From assembly GCF_024346395.1 (NCBI RefSeq), contig NZ_JAGQCW010000003.1:62001-126000 (forward strand): DNA of 64,000 nt, in the 5' to 3' direction. Made by a program: the position numbers and the translations under genes. Of the stretch, positions 25,851 through 36,000 are shown one piece after another (the stretch's first letter is position 1; each line of letters begins with the position of its first letter). The stretch comes from Cyanobium sp. AMD-g (lineage in GTDB: Bacteria > Cyanobacteriota > Cyanobacteriia > PCC-6307 > Cyanobiaceae). The notes under the pieces were generated by a model. That model was given only the letters and a program-made list of their open reading frames with translations. It made no database searches and had not been told where the DNA came from.

Positions 25851-27392
25851 ATGCCCCAGTCCCCGGACAGTCCCGTCCTGACCGACCGCCTGCTGCGCAG
25901 CTGGGTGCGCTGTCGTCGTCGGGCCTGGCTCGACCTCCACGGCCCGTCCGAGGAGCAGTCGTGGAGCGCCCATCGCGCCCTGGCTCTTGACGATCAGCTG
26001 CGCAGTTTCCAGAGCCTGTTGCCGCAGCGCCCCGGCCACGGGGAGGCGGCCTGCCGGGCCGGTGCGCCCGGTGTGGTGGGTCTGCGGCTGGTGGGAACCG
26101 GCCCCCGCGGCCTGCGGCTGGAAGCCCACCCGAGCCTGCTGGAGCGGGTCGAGGAGCCCAGCCGCTGGGGCGACCACAGCTACCGGCCGGTGCTGGCCCG
26201 CCAGGGCCGGCGCCTCACCCGTGAACACCGCGTGCTGCTTGCCCTCTGGGGCCGGTTGCTGGCGGAGCACCAACGGGCCCCGGTGTCCCATGGCCTGGTG
26301 GTGGCGGGGGCCGACCGGGGGTTGGAGCGGGAGCGGCTGGCCCTCGGGGGCTCGCTGCAGCGACAGCTGGACGAGAGCCTGGAGCGGCTGGCCCTTGAGC
26401 TGGTCCGCCGCGAGCCGCCGCCCCTGGTCAGCGATCGCAAGAAATGCACCCTCTGCAGCTGGCGCGGGGCCTGTGACCGGGTCGCGGCCGCCGAGGGGCA
26501 CCTGAGCGAGGTGAGCGGCATCGGCGGCAAGCGCCGCGAGCTCCTGCTGGAGCTGGGCATCACCAGCCTCGACCAGCTGGCGGCGGCCGATCCGGATCGT
26601 CTGGCTGAGGACCTGGCCGTCCACAGCGAGCAGCACCGGGAGGTGGCCCCCAAGCTGGTGGCCCAGGCCAGGGTGCAACGGCAGGGCGTGCCGCAGCGCA
26701 GCGGCGAGGCGACAGGCCCTGCCCTGCCCGAGCTGGCGGTGGCCCCCGGCGTGCTCCTCTACGACATCGAGTCCGATCCCGATGCCCGCGATGACTTCCT
26801 GCACGGCCTGGTGCGGCTGGAGCGCGGTCCGGACGGCCGCTGGCCCGGGGCCCCGGGCCCGGGGGAGATCCTGGGCCGCTACCAGCCCCTGATGGCCCTG
26901 CACGAGCACGGGGAGGCTCTTCTCTGGCGGCGCCTGCGCACCCTGCTGGCCCGCTATCCCGACTGGCCCGTCCTCCATTACGGCGAGACTGAATCGGTGT
27001 CCCTGCTGCGCCTGGCCGAGCGCCAGGGAGCCAGCGACGCGGAGCGGGAGCGGCTGCGGGCCCGGCTGGTGGATGTTCATCAGCGGCTGCGTCGCCACTG
27101 GCTGCTGCCGGTGAACAGCTACGGGTTGAAGACCGTGGCGGGCTGGCTGGGTTTCAGCTGGAGCCAGAAGGGGGTCGACGGCGCCCGCTGCCTGCTCTGG
27201 TGGCGCCAGTGGCGGGAGGGTTCCGGCGGACCGCGGCGTCCGAGCCGGGACGCTCTGGCACGCAAGCTGCAACGGATCTTCCGCTACAACCAGGACGACA
27301 GCCTCGCCACCTGGGCGGTGGTGCGCTGGCTGCTGGATCAGGACGCCCTGGTGTCCCCGGCACCCCCCCCAGCGCCGACTGGCGGCGTCTGA
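25851..27392 (+). CDS. TM0106-type RecB-like nuclease with RNase H-like domain
   Basis: The 513-residue protein starts with a RecB-like part (LTDRLLRSWVRCRRRAWLDL) that ends in a cysteine cluster CTLCSWRGACD, likely an iron-sulfur site. A helix-hairpin-helix region follows (LSEVSGIGGKRRELLLELG). From about residue 305 there is an RNase H/DEDD-like exonuclease domain opening with LLYDIESDPD and ending HYGETESVSLL and RYNQDDSLATWAVV. This is the layout of the TM0106 family found in bacteria and archaea. The biological role is unknown; DNA repair is assumed. Its 3' end overlaps the convergent ygfZ by 55 bp. Confidence 0.82.
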   Translation: MPQSPDSPVLTDRLLRSWVRCRRRAWLDLHGPSEEQSWSAHRALALDDQLRSFQSLLPQRPGHGEAACRAGAPGVVGLRLVGTGPRGLRLEAHPSLLERVEEPSRWGDHSYRPVLARQGRRLTREHRVLLALWGRLLAEHQRAPVSHGLVVAGADRGLERERLALGGSLQRQLDESLERLALELVRREPPPLVSDRKKCTLCSWRGACDRVAAAEGHLSEVSGIGGKRRELLLELGITSLDQLAAADPDRLAEDLAVHSEQHREVAPKLVAQARVQRQGVPQRSGEATGPALPELAVAPGVLLYDIESDPDARDDFLHGLVRLERGPDGRWPGAPGPGEILGRYQPLMALHEHGEALLWRRLRTLLARYPDWPVLHYGETESVSLLRLAERQGASDAERERLRARLVDVHQRLRRHWLLPVNSYGLKTVAGWLGFSWSQKGVDGARCLLWWRQWREGSGGPRRPSRDALARKLQRIFRYNQDDSLATWAVVRWLLDQDALVSPAPPPAPTGGV

Positions 27393-28330
27393 AGGGCGGA
27401 CGGAATCGAGAGTTGCAGCCGGACGCCGGGGTCAGCCCCTGTCTGCAGCTCGGGCTCCTGCAGCCAGGCCCGGCGCACCAGGGCCAGGCCGATCCAGCCC
27501 CTGCCCCCGGGGAGCTCCAGGCTGGAGGTGATCACTCCGGCGCGCGCCCCGGCCCCGTCGTGCAGCGGCGTGCCGGCGGTGACGGCCCCGTCGCAGGCAG
27601 CCTCGTCGGGGACAGCCGTGGCCCACCAGCGCCGCAATTGCTGCTTCACCCCGTCGTAGGTGGCGAGCTTGGCGAGGGTCTCCTGGCCCACGTAGCAGCC
27701 CTTGGTCAGGCTCACCCGCGCGGCCAGCCCCAGTTCAAACGGGTTGGTGTCCCCGTTGATCTCCCCCGGCGCCGCCGGCAGCCCCTGCTGGAGCCGCCAG
27801 CGTTCCGCCTGTTGCGGCTCCAGGGGGCTCCGCTCCGCCAGCCAGGGGGGCAGGGGCGCGTCCACCGGCAGCAGCAGGGCCTCCCCCAGCTGCCAGCCCG
27901 ATGATCCAGCCAGAGGCGCCCAGGTCCCGGCGGGCGTGGCGTCCGGCCCCGCCGATCCCAGCGGCTGATGCAGGGTGGCCGCTGCCACCGGCCCCAGCCG
28001 CACCTTGTCGGCGGGGAACAGCACCCGGTCAAGGGCGAGGCGCGCCGCTTCGGGATCCCCATCGACGATCACCAGCCAGGCCCCGTCGGCATCCACCAGC
28101 ACCTCCGCCACCGCCCTCAGGCGGGCCGTGGGGCCGATGCAGCAGGTGCCGAGCCACTGGCCGGGTCGGGCCGCTTCGAGCGCCTGGCTGGTCTGGCCGT
28201 GCAGCACCCGCAGGGTGTCGACACCATCGAGCCGCAGCAGTCCCACCGGCCGTGACCAGCGGCTCAGGGCCGGCGGCGTCCAGTCCCAGGGATCGGCCGC
28301 GGTGGAGATCGGCACGGAGGAGGAGGTCAT
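27338..28330 (-). CDS. ygfZ: YgfZ/GcvT-like folate-binding protein
   Basis: YgfZ (IBA57) supports iron-sulfur enzyme maturation and folate-dependent repair. The diagnostic motif K-G-C-[FY]-x-G-Q-E is present in RVSLTKGCYVGQETLAKL. The N-terminal LLRLDGVDTLRVLHGQTSQ and the GEINGDTNPFELGL segment also match. The 330-residue length is normal. It follows pyrE by 20 bp on the minus strand, and its C-terminal codons overlap the convergent nuclease gene. Confidence 0.88.
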   Translation of the reverse strand: MTSSSVPISTAADPWDWTPPALSRWSRPVGLLRLDGVDTLRVLHGQTSQALEAARPGQWLGTCCIGPTARLRAVAEVLVDADGAWLVIVDGDPEAARLALDRVLFPADKVRLGPVAAATLHQPLGSAGPDATPAGTWAPLAGSSGWQLGEALLLPVDAPLPPWLAERSPLEPQQAERWRLQQGLPAAPGEINGDTNPFELGLAARVSLTKGCYVGQETLAKLATYDGVKQQLRRWWATAVPDEAACDGAVTAGTPLHDGAGARAGVITSSLELPGGRGWIGLALVRRAWLQEPELQTGADPGVRLQLSIPSALQTPPVGAGGGAGDTRAS

Positions 28331-28350
28331 GGCGTCGCTTGGAGCGGGGT

Positions 28351-28944
28351 TCAGCCTGCCGCGCCGTTCAGCCCGGCGGCCGTGGCGGCCACCTCCTCAA
28401 GCAGGAACAGGCTGCGCAGGTCGAGGCCGGCGTCCTGCATCGCCTCGGCCCCGCCTTCCTGGCGGTCCACGATCGCCACGACCCGCTCCACCGCATAGCC
28501 CGCGTCCTGCAGCAGGGTCACGGCCTTCAGGGCCGAGCCGCCTGTGGTCACCACGTCCTCGAGGACGGTGATCCGGGTTCCGGCCGGCGGCAGGGGGCCT
28601 TCGAGCCAGGCCCCGGTGCCATGGCCCTTGGCCTCCTTGCGCACGATCAGGGCATCGAGGTCGCGGCCGGCCAGGGCGGCCTGGAGGGCCACCGCACTCA
28701 CGAGGGGATCGGCCCCCAGGGTCAGCCCCGCCACTGCCCCGGCCTCAGCCTCCACCTCCTCCAGCATCAGACGGCCCAGCAGGGCCAGGCCGATGCCGCT
28801 CAGGCTCACCGGCTTGCAGTTGACGTAGTGCTCGCTGCGGCGGCCGGAGGCCAGGGTGAAGTCACCCAGCCGGTAGGCCCGCTCCGCCAGCAGGGCGAGC
28901 AGGGTGGAGCGCTGTTGGCTGGGGCTGGAGGGCAGGGAGACCAT
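28351..28944 (-). CDS. pyrE: Orotate phosphoribosyltransferase
   Basis: PyrE joins orotate and PRPP to give OMP in pyrimidine synthesis. The 197-residue protein has the PRPP-binding motif [18 protein letters not shown] and the early [39 protein letters not shown], the flexible catalytic loop, lies between them. It is first in a minus-strand pair with ygfZ and is divergent from a secreted-protein gene. Confidence 0.93.
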   Translation of the reverse strand: MVSLPSSPSQQRSTLLALLAERAYRLGDFTLASGRRSEHYVNCKPVSLSGIGLALLGRLMLEEVEAEAGAVAGLTLGADPLVSAVALQAALAGRDLDALIVRKEAKGHGTGAWLEGPLPPAGTRITVLEDVVTTGGSALKAVTLLQDAGYAVERVVAIVDRQEGGAEAMQDAGLDLRSLFLLEEVAATAAGLNGAAG

Positions 28945-29060
28945 CGGTGGTGGCGGATCGTGGTGACGAAGCGGCTGGTGCGGCTGGGCAGCGATGGTGA
29001 AGTGCGTCAGAGGTCGCTAACCTGCGAGCAAATCGCCCCGTAGCTGGGGCCGTATGACCC

Positions 29061-29600
29061 ATGACAGCACCGATCCTGGCAGTGCCCGCCGTCCTTGCCG
29101 CACCCCTGTCGGCCCTGGTGCCGTTCGCCGCGGTTTCTTTCCTGGCCCCTGCCGTCGCCGGGCCGGTGCTGTGCACCACCACCCTTGAAGCGCCCATCCC
29201 CGCCTCGGCCGGCTCCGGTCCGGTGGAGGTCACCCGCTGCGGCGTGACCCGTTCGGCTCCCGAGATGATGGAGCAGCGCTATTACAGCTTTTCCGCTCCC
29301 TTTGCCCAGGGCGTCAACCTGCTGCATCAGATCACCGACACCCTGGGCCTCTCGGTTCCCGGCAGGGACGGGGGCAGGATCGTCGCCTTTGGCTTCCCTG
29401 ATCAGAACATCATCTGGGATGGCACCGCCGTCGAGAACACGGCCTCGGTGATGCTCACCGACCAGAGCAGCCTGATGCCCCTGCGCACCTCCGACATCAC
29501 CAATGGCTACAGCAGCAGCCTTGGTGCGGGGGCCGTACCCACCTACGTCAACCCGCCGGCCAGCACCTCCTGGACGCCGCCGATCCGGGGTCTCTGGTAA
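29061..29600 (+). CDS. Secreted hypothetical protein
   Basis: The 179-residue product begins with a long hydrophobic signal region ending about FLAPAVAG, so export is likely. The mature part has two cysteines close to its start, then a well-structured-looking domain with RYYSFSAPFAQGVNLLHQ and RIVAFGFPDQNIIWDG. It ends in a Pro/Ser/Thr-rich tail. I recognise no named family; proteins of this kind occur in picocyanobacteria as far as I recall. It stands between the divergent pyrE and a tRNA gene. Confidence 0.65.
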   Translation: MTAPILAVPAVLAAPLSALVPFAAVSFLAPAVAGPVLCTTTLEAPIPASAGSGPVEVTRCGVTRSAPEMMEQRYYSFSAPFAQGVNLLHQITDTLGLSVPGRDGGRIVAFGFPDQNIIWDGTAVENTASVMLTDQSSLMPLRTSDITNGYSSSLGAGAVPTYVNPPASTSWTPPIRGLW

Positions 29601-29630
29601 ACAGTCACCGCTGCCGGCAAGGCGGTGTCA

Positions 29631-29703
29631 GGGGGTCTAGCAATCTGGTGAATGCAGCGAACTCATAATTCGCCTTAGCCGGGTTCGATCCCCGGGACCC
29701 CCA
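29631..29703 (+). tRNA. tRNA with CAT anticodon (Met elongator, or Ile-lysidine)
   Basis: A full cloverleaf can be drawn: acceptor GGGGGTC with GACCCCC and discriminator A, anticodon stem GCGAA/TTCGC around the loop CTCATAA, and T stem CCGGG/CCCGG with loop TTCGATC. The D arm is GCAATCTGGTGAATGC. The anticodon is CAT. It lacks the initiator's C-A mismatch at the acceptor end, so it is either elongator Met or the Ile tRNA read after lysidine modification. CCA is not encoded. No promoter was identified. Confidence 0.9.
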
Positions 29704-29709
29704 TGCCCC

Positions 29710-30375
29710 TCACTCCCCCCACATCCGCAGCAGGTTGGTGTGACTGCGGGTGAGCAGGTCGAAGATGTCGTCCTTCCCTTGCTGCTGGAAGAGGGCACGG
29801 CGGGCGGTGTCGAGCTCGAACAGCAGTTCGCGTCTGTCGCTGCGGCGCACCCGGCTCTGGATCCAACCCACGGCCACCAGCCGTTCGCCCCAGGTCACCG
29901 GCTCCACCCGATGCAGCAGGGAGCTCGGATACACCAGGGCGTGGCCCGCCGGCAGCCTGAAGCTGCTTTCCCCGCCCGGAGCCTCCAGCACCAGATCACC
30001 GCCCCGGTAGTGGTCGGGCGCGCTGAGGAACAGGGTGAAGGAGAGATCGGAGCGGCCGCCGGCCATGTAGGCATTGTCGACGTGGCGGCCATAGCCCTCG
30101 CCGATGCCGCAGCGGCTGAAGCGCAGGTTGTGCAGTTGCACCGGCAGGGCCGCTGCCTGCAGCAGAGGATGCTCCAGCAGCTGGCTGCTGAGGGCGGAGG
30201 CGAGGGTTTGGTGCACGGCGGAGCTGGAATCCAGCTGACGGTTGCGCTTCACCCCCCGGGCATGCCATCCGGCTGTTTCGGCCCCGTCCCGCCAGGGTGT
30301 GCCCTCCGCCAGCAGGGCCAGGCGCAGTTCCTCCACCTGGCCATCGCTCAGCAACGGTTCGAGACGGAAGTGCAT
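29710..30375 (-). CDS. Fe(II)/2-oxoglutarate PKHD-type hydroxylase (PiuC-like)
   Basis: The family hydroxylates unknown targets and is often linked to iron uptake. The ATG at 30375 (MHFRLEPLLSDGQ) gives 221 residues, the usual size. Iron and cosubstrate ligands are visible: HxD in GYGRHVDNAYM, the distal His in SSLLHRVEPVTWGERLVAVG and the Arg that binds 2-oxoglutarate just after it. RSDLSFTLFLSAPDHYRGGD lies between. Its stop is 7 bp from the tRNA end. No TonB or siderophore genes are near. Confidence 0.85.
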   Translation of the reverse strand: MHFRLEPLLSDGQVEELRLALLAEGTPWRDGAETAGWHARGVKRNRQLDSSSAVHQTLASALSSQLLEHPLLQAAALPVQLHNLRFSRCGIGEGYGRHVDNAYMAGGRSDLSFTLFLSAPDHYRGGDLVLEAPGGESSFRLPAGHALVYPSSLLHRVEPVTWGERLVAVGWIQSRVRRSDRRELLFELDTARRALFQQQGKDDIFDLLTRSHTNLLRMWGE

Positions 30376-30470
30376 GCTTCCCATGGCCGGGTGGTCAGCG
30401 GCCACCGTCGCATCGGATCGGGCCTCGGGGCGGTGTGGCGGCACAATCACTTTCACCTCGAACTCCTGCC

Positions 30471-30683
30471 ATGACCCGCTCGAGTGTTGCCCTGTTCCTG
30501 GTCACCACAGGTCTGATCACGGCCACCATGGGCTGCGGCCAGGCCCCCGAGTCGAAGGAGGTCGAAGGCGGCGAGAACGGCATCAGCGCCCCTGCCCAGG
30601 AGAGGTCGGTCCCAGGGGCGTCGGATGACGACAAGCAGGAAGACCGGGACAGCGGCGAGGGCGGCGAGGGCGGCGAAGGCTGA
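30471..30683 (+). CDS. Small acidic lipoprotein
   Basis: The 70-residue product starts MTRSSVALFLVTTGLITATM and continues with GC, a lipobox, so it should be lipidated and exported. The mature part is very acidic and ends in a DSGEGGEGGEG tail. No domain is recognisable. The start is 95 bp from the divergent hydroxylase start, and the CNNM transporter gene follows after 42 bp. Confidence 0.55.
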   Translation: MTRSSVALFLVTTGLITATMGCGQAPESKEVEGGENGISAPAQERSVPGASDDDKQEDRDSGEGGEGGEG

Positions 30684-30725
30684 GCCGGGCGGTGGGGCCT
30701 AACCTGCTGCCAACTTCACCCACCA

Positions 30726-32000
30726 ATGCGCTTCCTGGTCCTGGCGATCCTGTTGGCCCTGCTGGCCTTCTTCGCTGCCGGGGAGCTTGCGTTGATTCGG
30801 CTGCGGCCCAGCCGGGTTCAGCAGCTTGAGGAGGCCGAGGAACCCGGGGCCCGCTCGGTCGCCCGGCTGCAGCACCGGATGCGCAGTGTTCTGGTGGCCA
30901 CCCAGCTGGGGCTGGTGCTGGCGTTGCTGGCCATGGGCTGGCTGGCGCGCGGTCTGGCGGAGCAGGTGGCCGGCTGGATGGGCTGGAGCGAACAGGCCTG
31001 GATCGACGCCGGTGTCTTCCTGACGCTGGCCCTGCTGGCCACCCTGCTGGGCGGACTGGTGCCAAAGGCCTGGGTGCTCCACCGCCCCGAAAGCTCCGCC
31101 CTGCGGCTGGCGCCGCTGCTGGAATCGCTCACCCGCACCCTGGCGCCGCTGCTGCTGCTGATCGAGCGCTTCAGCGGCGGTCTGCTCCGGCTGCTGGGCT
31201 TGCCGCGCAACTGGGATGAGCTCGTGCCGGTGCTCTCAGCCGGCGAGCTGGAGACGCTGATCGAGAGCGGCAGTGTCACGGGCCTGATGCCCGACGAGCG
31301 CAGCATCCTCGAGGGGGTGTTCTCCCTGCGGGACACCCTGGTGCGGGAGGTGATGATGCCGCGTTCCGGCATGGTCACCCTGCCGGTTGATGTCACCTTC
31401 GCCGAGATGATGGAATCGGTGCACGCCAGCCAGCACGCCCGCTTCCCGGTGATCGGCAACTCCCTCGATGACGTGCGCGGCATGCTCGACCTGCGGCGCT
31501 TGGCCGAGCCCATCGCCAGAGGCCTGCTGCGCCCCGAAACCCCGCTGGCTCCCTGGATCCTGCCGGTCGCCCAGGTGCAGGAAAGTGCCTCTCTGGCCGA
31601 CCTCCTTCCCCTGATCCGCAGTGGCCAGCCCCTGCTGGTGGTGGTGGACGAGCACGGCGGCACCGAGGGACTTGTCACCGTTTCCGACCTCACCGGCGAG
31701 ATCGTCGGTGAGGACGACAACCCCCTGGAGACGGCCCAGGATCTGCTGCAACTCGTCGACGGGACCTGGTCGGCCGCAGGCGATCTGGAGATCGTCGAGC
31801 TCAACCGCCAGCTGGGCCTGCAGCTGCCCGAGGCGGACGGCCACCACACCCTGGCCGGGTTCGTGCTGGAGCGGCTGCAGCACATCCCCGCCCCGGGAGA
31901 GGGGCTCAGCTGGCACGGCGTCCGCATCGACGTGCTCACCATGGACGGCCCCCGCATCGAGCGGGTCCAGATCACCCTCGCCAGCATGGAAGGAACCTGA
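30726..32000 (+). CDS. CNNM/CorC-type hemolysin-family membrane protein
   Basis: The protein (424 residues) has an N-terminal DUF21 membrane domain with about four helices, starting FLVLAILLALLAFFAAGELA. A pair of CBS domains follows (VREVMMPRSGMVTLPVDVTF, then ARFPVIGNSLDDVRGML and LLVVVDEHGGTEGLVT), and a C-terminal CorC/HlyC domain from about residue 340 (HHTLAGFVLERLQHIP). These proteins transport or regulate Mg or other divalent ions; the hemolysin label is historical. Signature HGGTEGLVT is normal. It precedes the Gfo/Idh gene by 35 bp. Confidence 0.88.
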   Translation: MRFLVLAILLALLAFFAAGELALIRLRPSRVQQLEEAEEPGARSVARLQHRMRSVLVATQLGLVLALLAMGWLARGLAEQVAGWMGWSEQAWIDAGVFLTLALLATLLGGLVPKAWVLHRPESSALRLAPLLESLTRTLAPLLLLIERFSGGLLRLLGLPRNWDELVPVLSAGELETLIESGSVTGLMPDERSILEGVFSLRDTLVREVMMPRSGMVTLPVDVTFAEMMESVHASQHARFPVIGNSLDDVRGMLDLRRLAEPIARGLLRPETPLAPWILPVAQVQESASLADLLPLIRSGQPLLVVVDEHGGTEGLVTVSDLTGEIVGEDDNPLETAQDLLQLVDGTWSAAGDLEIVELNRQLGLQLPEADGHHTLAGFVLERLQHIPAPGEGLSWHGVRIDVLTMDGPRIERVQITLASMEGT

Positions 32001-32035
32001 TCATCGATAATGCGCCCACCTGCTCCGCCCCTGCC

Positions 32036-33028
32036 ATGAACCCAGTGCGCGTGGGTGTCATCGGCATCGGCAACATGGGCTGGCACCACGCCCGGGTGCT
32101 GAGCCTGCTGCGGGACGCCGAACTGGTGGGTGTCGCCGATCCCGACGAAACCCGTGGCCGTCTGGCGGTCGAGCAGTTCGATTGCCGCTGGTTCCCCACC
32201 TACGAGGACCTGCTGGGTGAGGTGGAGGCCGTCTGCATCGCCGTTCCCACCCTGCTGCACCATCGGGTCGGCATGACCTGCCTGCAGGCCGGGGTGCACG
32301 TGCTGATCGAAAAGCCGATCGCCGCCACCCAGGAGGAGGCGGCTGATCTGATCCGCGCTGCCGAAACCGCCGGTCGCCTGTTGCAGGTGGGCCACATCGA
32401 GCGCTTCAACCCCGCCTTCCGGGAGCTGCTGCGGGTGGTCGCCAACGAGGAGGTGGTGGTGCTCGAAGCGCGACGCCACAGCCCCAACGCCGACCGGGCC
32501 AACGATGTCTCGGTGGTGCTCGACCTGATGATCCACGACATCGATCTGGTGCTTGAACTGGCCGCTTCCCCCGTGGTGCGTCTCGCCGCGGCCGGGGGCC
32601 GCAGCTCCGATGGCCCGATCGATTACGTCAACGCCACCCTCGGCTTCGCCAACGGCGTGGTGGCCAGCCTCACGGCCAGCAAGATGGCCCACCGCAAGAT
32701 CCGCAGCCTCAGCGCCCACTGCCGCAGCAGCCTGATGGAGACGGATTTCCTCAACCGCAATCTGCGCATCCACAGGCGCTCCCATGAGTCGGTGAGCGCC
32801 GACCACGGCGAGTTGCTTTACCGCAACGACGGCTTCATCGAGGAGGTGAGCACCACCTCCATCGAACCTCTCTACGCCGAGCTGGAGCACTTCCTCCAGT
32901 GCGTGCGGGGCCGCGAAACCCCAGCCGTGGACGGCCTTCAGGCCTCGCGGGCGCTGCAGCTGGCCGACCTGATCGAGCAGTGTGTCGAGCAGCCCAACCT
33001 CTGCATGGCCCTGGAGGCCCCGATCTAG
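32036..33028 (+). CDS. Gfo/Idh/MocA-family oxidoreductase
   Basis: The 330-residue protein has the NAD(P) site RVGVIGIGNMGWHHARVL and the catalytic EKPIAATQEEA motif. A C-terminal domain contains GHIERFNPAF and HDIDLVLEL. It resembles UDP-GlcNAc 3-dehydrogenase-like members used for surface sugars, though the substrate cannot be fixed. Its TAG stop lies in a CTAG that is also the stop of the convergent GH15-like gene (4-bp overlap). Confidence 0.87.
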   Translation: MNPVRVGVIGIGNMGWHHARVLSLLRDAELVGVADPDETRGRLAVEQFDCRWFPTYEDLLGEVEAVCIAVPTLLHHRVGMTCLQAGVHVLIEKPIAATQEEAADLIRAAETAGRLLQVGHIERFNPAFRELLRVVANEEVVVLEARRHSPNADRANDVSVVLDLMIHDIDLVLELAASPVVRLAAAGGRSSDGPIDYVNATLGFANGVVASLTASKMAHRKIRSLSAHCRSSLMETDFLNRNLRIHRRSHESVSADHGELLYRNDGFIEEVSTTSIEPLYAELEHFLQCVRGRETPAVDGLQASRALQLADLIEQCVEQPNLCMALEAPI

Positions 33029-36000
33029 GTCACCTGTCGCCGGTTTGTCCGGTCCAGGGGGACCGCCTCCCGGTCGGTCAGTTCCTGCAGAGCCAGCAGT
33101 TGCCAGCGGCGGCAGTCGGCGGGGGAGGAGCGATAGAAGAGATCCCAGGCCTCCGCCTTGTGGGGGCCGTACTGGTCGCTGGGCACCTCGGGATGGCACT
33201 GCTGCCAGCCCACGCGAACGGCGTGGCCGATCACCACGTCGAGGGCGAGGTCGTCGTCGAACTGCACCTGGGGGTTGGCGGCCATGAAGGCCATCAGGGT
33301 GAGCAGGGTTTCGATGCACAGCCGGCGGTATTCCGGGGCTTCGATCTTGCTCAGGAGGTGCTCCACCAACATGGCGAAGTTCTTTTCCCCTGGCGTCTTC
33401 TCGCGCAGCAGCGGAGCGCTCTCCAGACGGTTGCGTCGCTCCAGTTTGTCGCCGATCACCAGCCCCCGGCAGTGGTGCAGCAGGTCCCAGATGCCCGGGT
33501 AGAAGTCCTTCGGCACCCGCTGCAGCGCCCCCAGCCGCATGCGGTGCTGCAGCCAGCTGCCGTCCTTCGGCAGCTCGGCCAGGGGATCGGGCACCTCCCA
33601 GCGCACCCGGCCGCGCAGGTGCAGCTGCTCCTTGCGCTGCAGGGAGGCGCGGGCGTGCTCCACGTCGGCCAGCACGGCCCGGAGCCGGCGGCGGATGGCG
33701 TGGGGGGGCAAGCTGCAAAGGCGTTCGAAGGCTTCGCTGGGGCTGAGGTTGGCCTCGGCCGCCAGTTCACCGGTGAGCAACAGCAGGAACTGACCCAGCT
33801 GAAGGGTGAGGCTGCCGCTGAGCAGGTTCACGTTGGAGCGGGCCAGGGCATCGATGGCCAGCAGCAGCTCCTGCTGGAGCATCCATTCGCGGCCGTCCTC
33901 GCCGCTGAAGCGGCGCACCATGGCGGCGATGGCCAGGCTGCCCTCCGGCTGGCTGAGCAGGGAGTCGTGGGTGTAGTTGCGGCCCACCACCACCTGCTTC
34001 TGGCGCAGCAGCAGATCGGTGAGGGCATCCTCCAGCTGGGGGTGGACCAGGCCCATGGCGCCGGCGGCGCGGCGCACCACACTCCAGTCGGCATCGGCCA
34101 GGCCGCGGCGGTAAACCTCCTCCAGCAACACCATCAGCCGCACCCCAGGACCGCTGCGGGGCCCCTGCAGGCGGGCATTGGGACCCAGCCGCCGGCTGAG
34201 CAGTTCCAGCACCTCCGCCTGCTCCTCCAGGGAGCGGCTGCTCCAGAGCCGGTCGACCAGATGGGCCAGCGGGACATCCTCCAGCTCCTGTTCCTGGCGG
34301 GCGGTGAGCGGTTGGTGGCTGGCGCTGGCCGGGAGCAGGGTGTGGCCGTCGGGCACCAGGTCGCAGGCGGCCAGGGCCTGGGGCGGCAGATCGATCAGAC
34401 TGGCCAATGGCACCAGCTCCTCCAGGGAGACCAGGCGTACGGGCACCGAGCCCAGCTGGCCCCGCTGCAGATCACGGCCCAGGTCGAGGAAGGCGTCGGG
34501 GTCCCTGCGGAAGGGGCCGGCGTGGACCGGCACGAGCAGCAGGGGGGCTGCCTCGCCCCGCCAATGGCGCTGCAGCACCCGCACCTCGGTGGCCACCGTG
34601 TCCACCAGCACCTGGGCATCGTCGGCCAGGTAGAAGGTGTCCTCCTCCAGCACTGCCGGCAGGAAGCCGATCAGTTCGCCGTTGTGGCGGTAGAGCCTGG
34701 CGGTCGCCTGGGTCTCCATGCGCACGGGTGGATGGCCGGAGAGCCCCAGCCGCCCATTGGCGCCCACCGTCGCCAGGCGCCGGGCCAGCTCACGGGAACT
34801 GGCCACCCGCAGGGGGGGCGTCTCGCCCGCCGGCAGCAGCTTCACCGGCAGACCGGCGTCCGCCAGGGCCGCGGCGACGCTGGCATCGGCGGGAGCCAGG
34901 GCCACCAGCACCTCCTGGGCCCCCGGCGGGCTGGGGTGGCGACGGCCACAGGGATCGAGGTCGTCGGCGGTGATCAGGCCGTGCAACAGCAGATCCGACA
35001 ACCAGGTGAGGCTCTGGGTCCAGAGCAGCGGGACGTTCTCGTTGGCCACCCGGATCTGGCTGCCGGGTTGGCGCCGCTCGGCCTCGATCAGCCGCTCTGG
35101 CACCAGGTAGAGCTCCGGCAGCAGGGCTTCCCCGTCGACCTGAACGCTCAGCTCCTCCAATTGCTGGCGCCACTGGCGGGCTTCGTCCCAGCGGCCCTCG
35201 CAGCAGGCCGTGATCAGCTCGTAGGCCAGGAACAGGGGCCACTCGCATTCGATGTGCTCGAACTGGGCCAGCTCCTCCCGCTCGTAGTGGTGCCGGCTCA
35301 CGTCCTCCAACACGGTCTGGTGGCCGTCACGGCGGAAGCGCTTGTAGCCGTACGACCCCGCCAGTTCGCTGCGGATCTTGTCAAGGGTGCGCGCGATCAG
35401 AGCCGGGTCCTCCACGGCCCAGGCCGGGTAGCCGATCACCGACAGGCAGGCGCTGTCGGCCTCCTTGCTGGCGGATTCCCTGGGCAGCAGGCCCCGCAGA
35501 GCGCGCCTGAGCCGCACGATGGCGTCGTGGGGAATGGTCAGGCAACAGCTGCCGTCGCCATGGGGCCCGTAGAGATCCAGCCCGATGAGGGATTCGAGGG
35601 CAGCCTTGACCATGCCGATCGAGCTGGCGTTGCGTTCCGGCTGGCCGTGGTTGCCCTTGTCGCCCCGCTCCCAGATGCCGTAGTCGGCCACCCGGTAGGC
35701 GCGAGCCACGTAGTAAACGAGGTTCTGGAGGAAATCGCGCTCGGGGCTGGTCTGAATGATCACCAGTCCCGAGCGGGTCAGCTGGGCCAGCTGCAGCAGG
35801 AACAGGGCCGTGGCATCGAGTTGCAGATGGCCCCAGCCGTCGTCGGCCACCACCGGATCGCCCGTGGCCGTGTCGAACTTGGCGTGGATGGCATCGAGCC
35901 GCTCCAGGCTCGTCTTGAAACGCTCCACCTTCGCCGACTGGCGCATCATCGAGCGCATCAGGCCTCGCATCAGCTGCAGGACCCGCTGCTCCAGCTCGAA

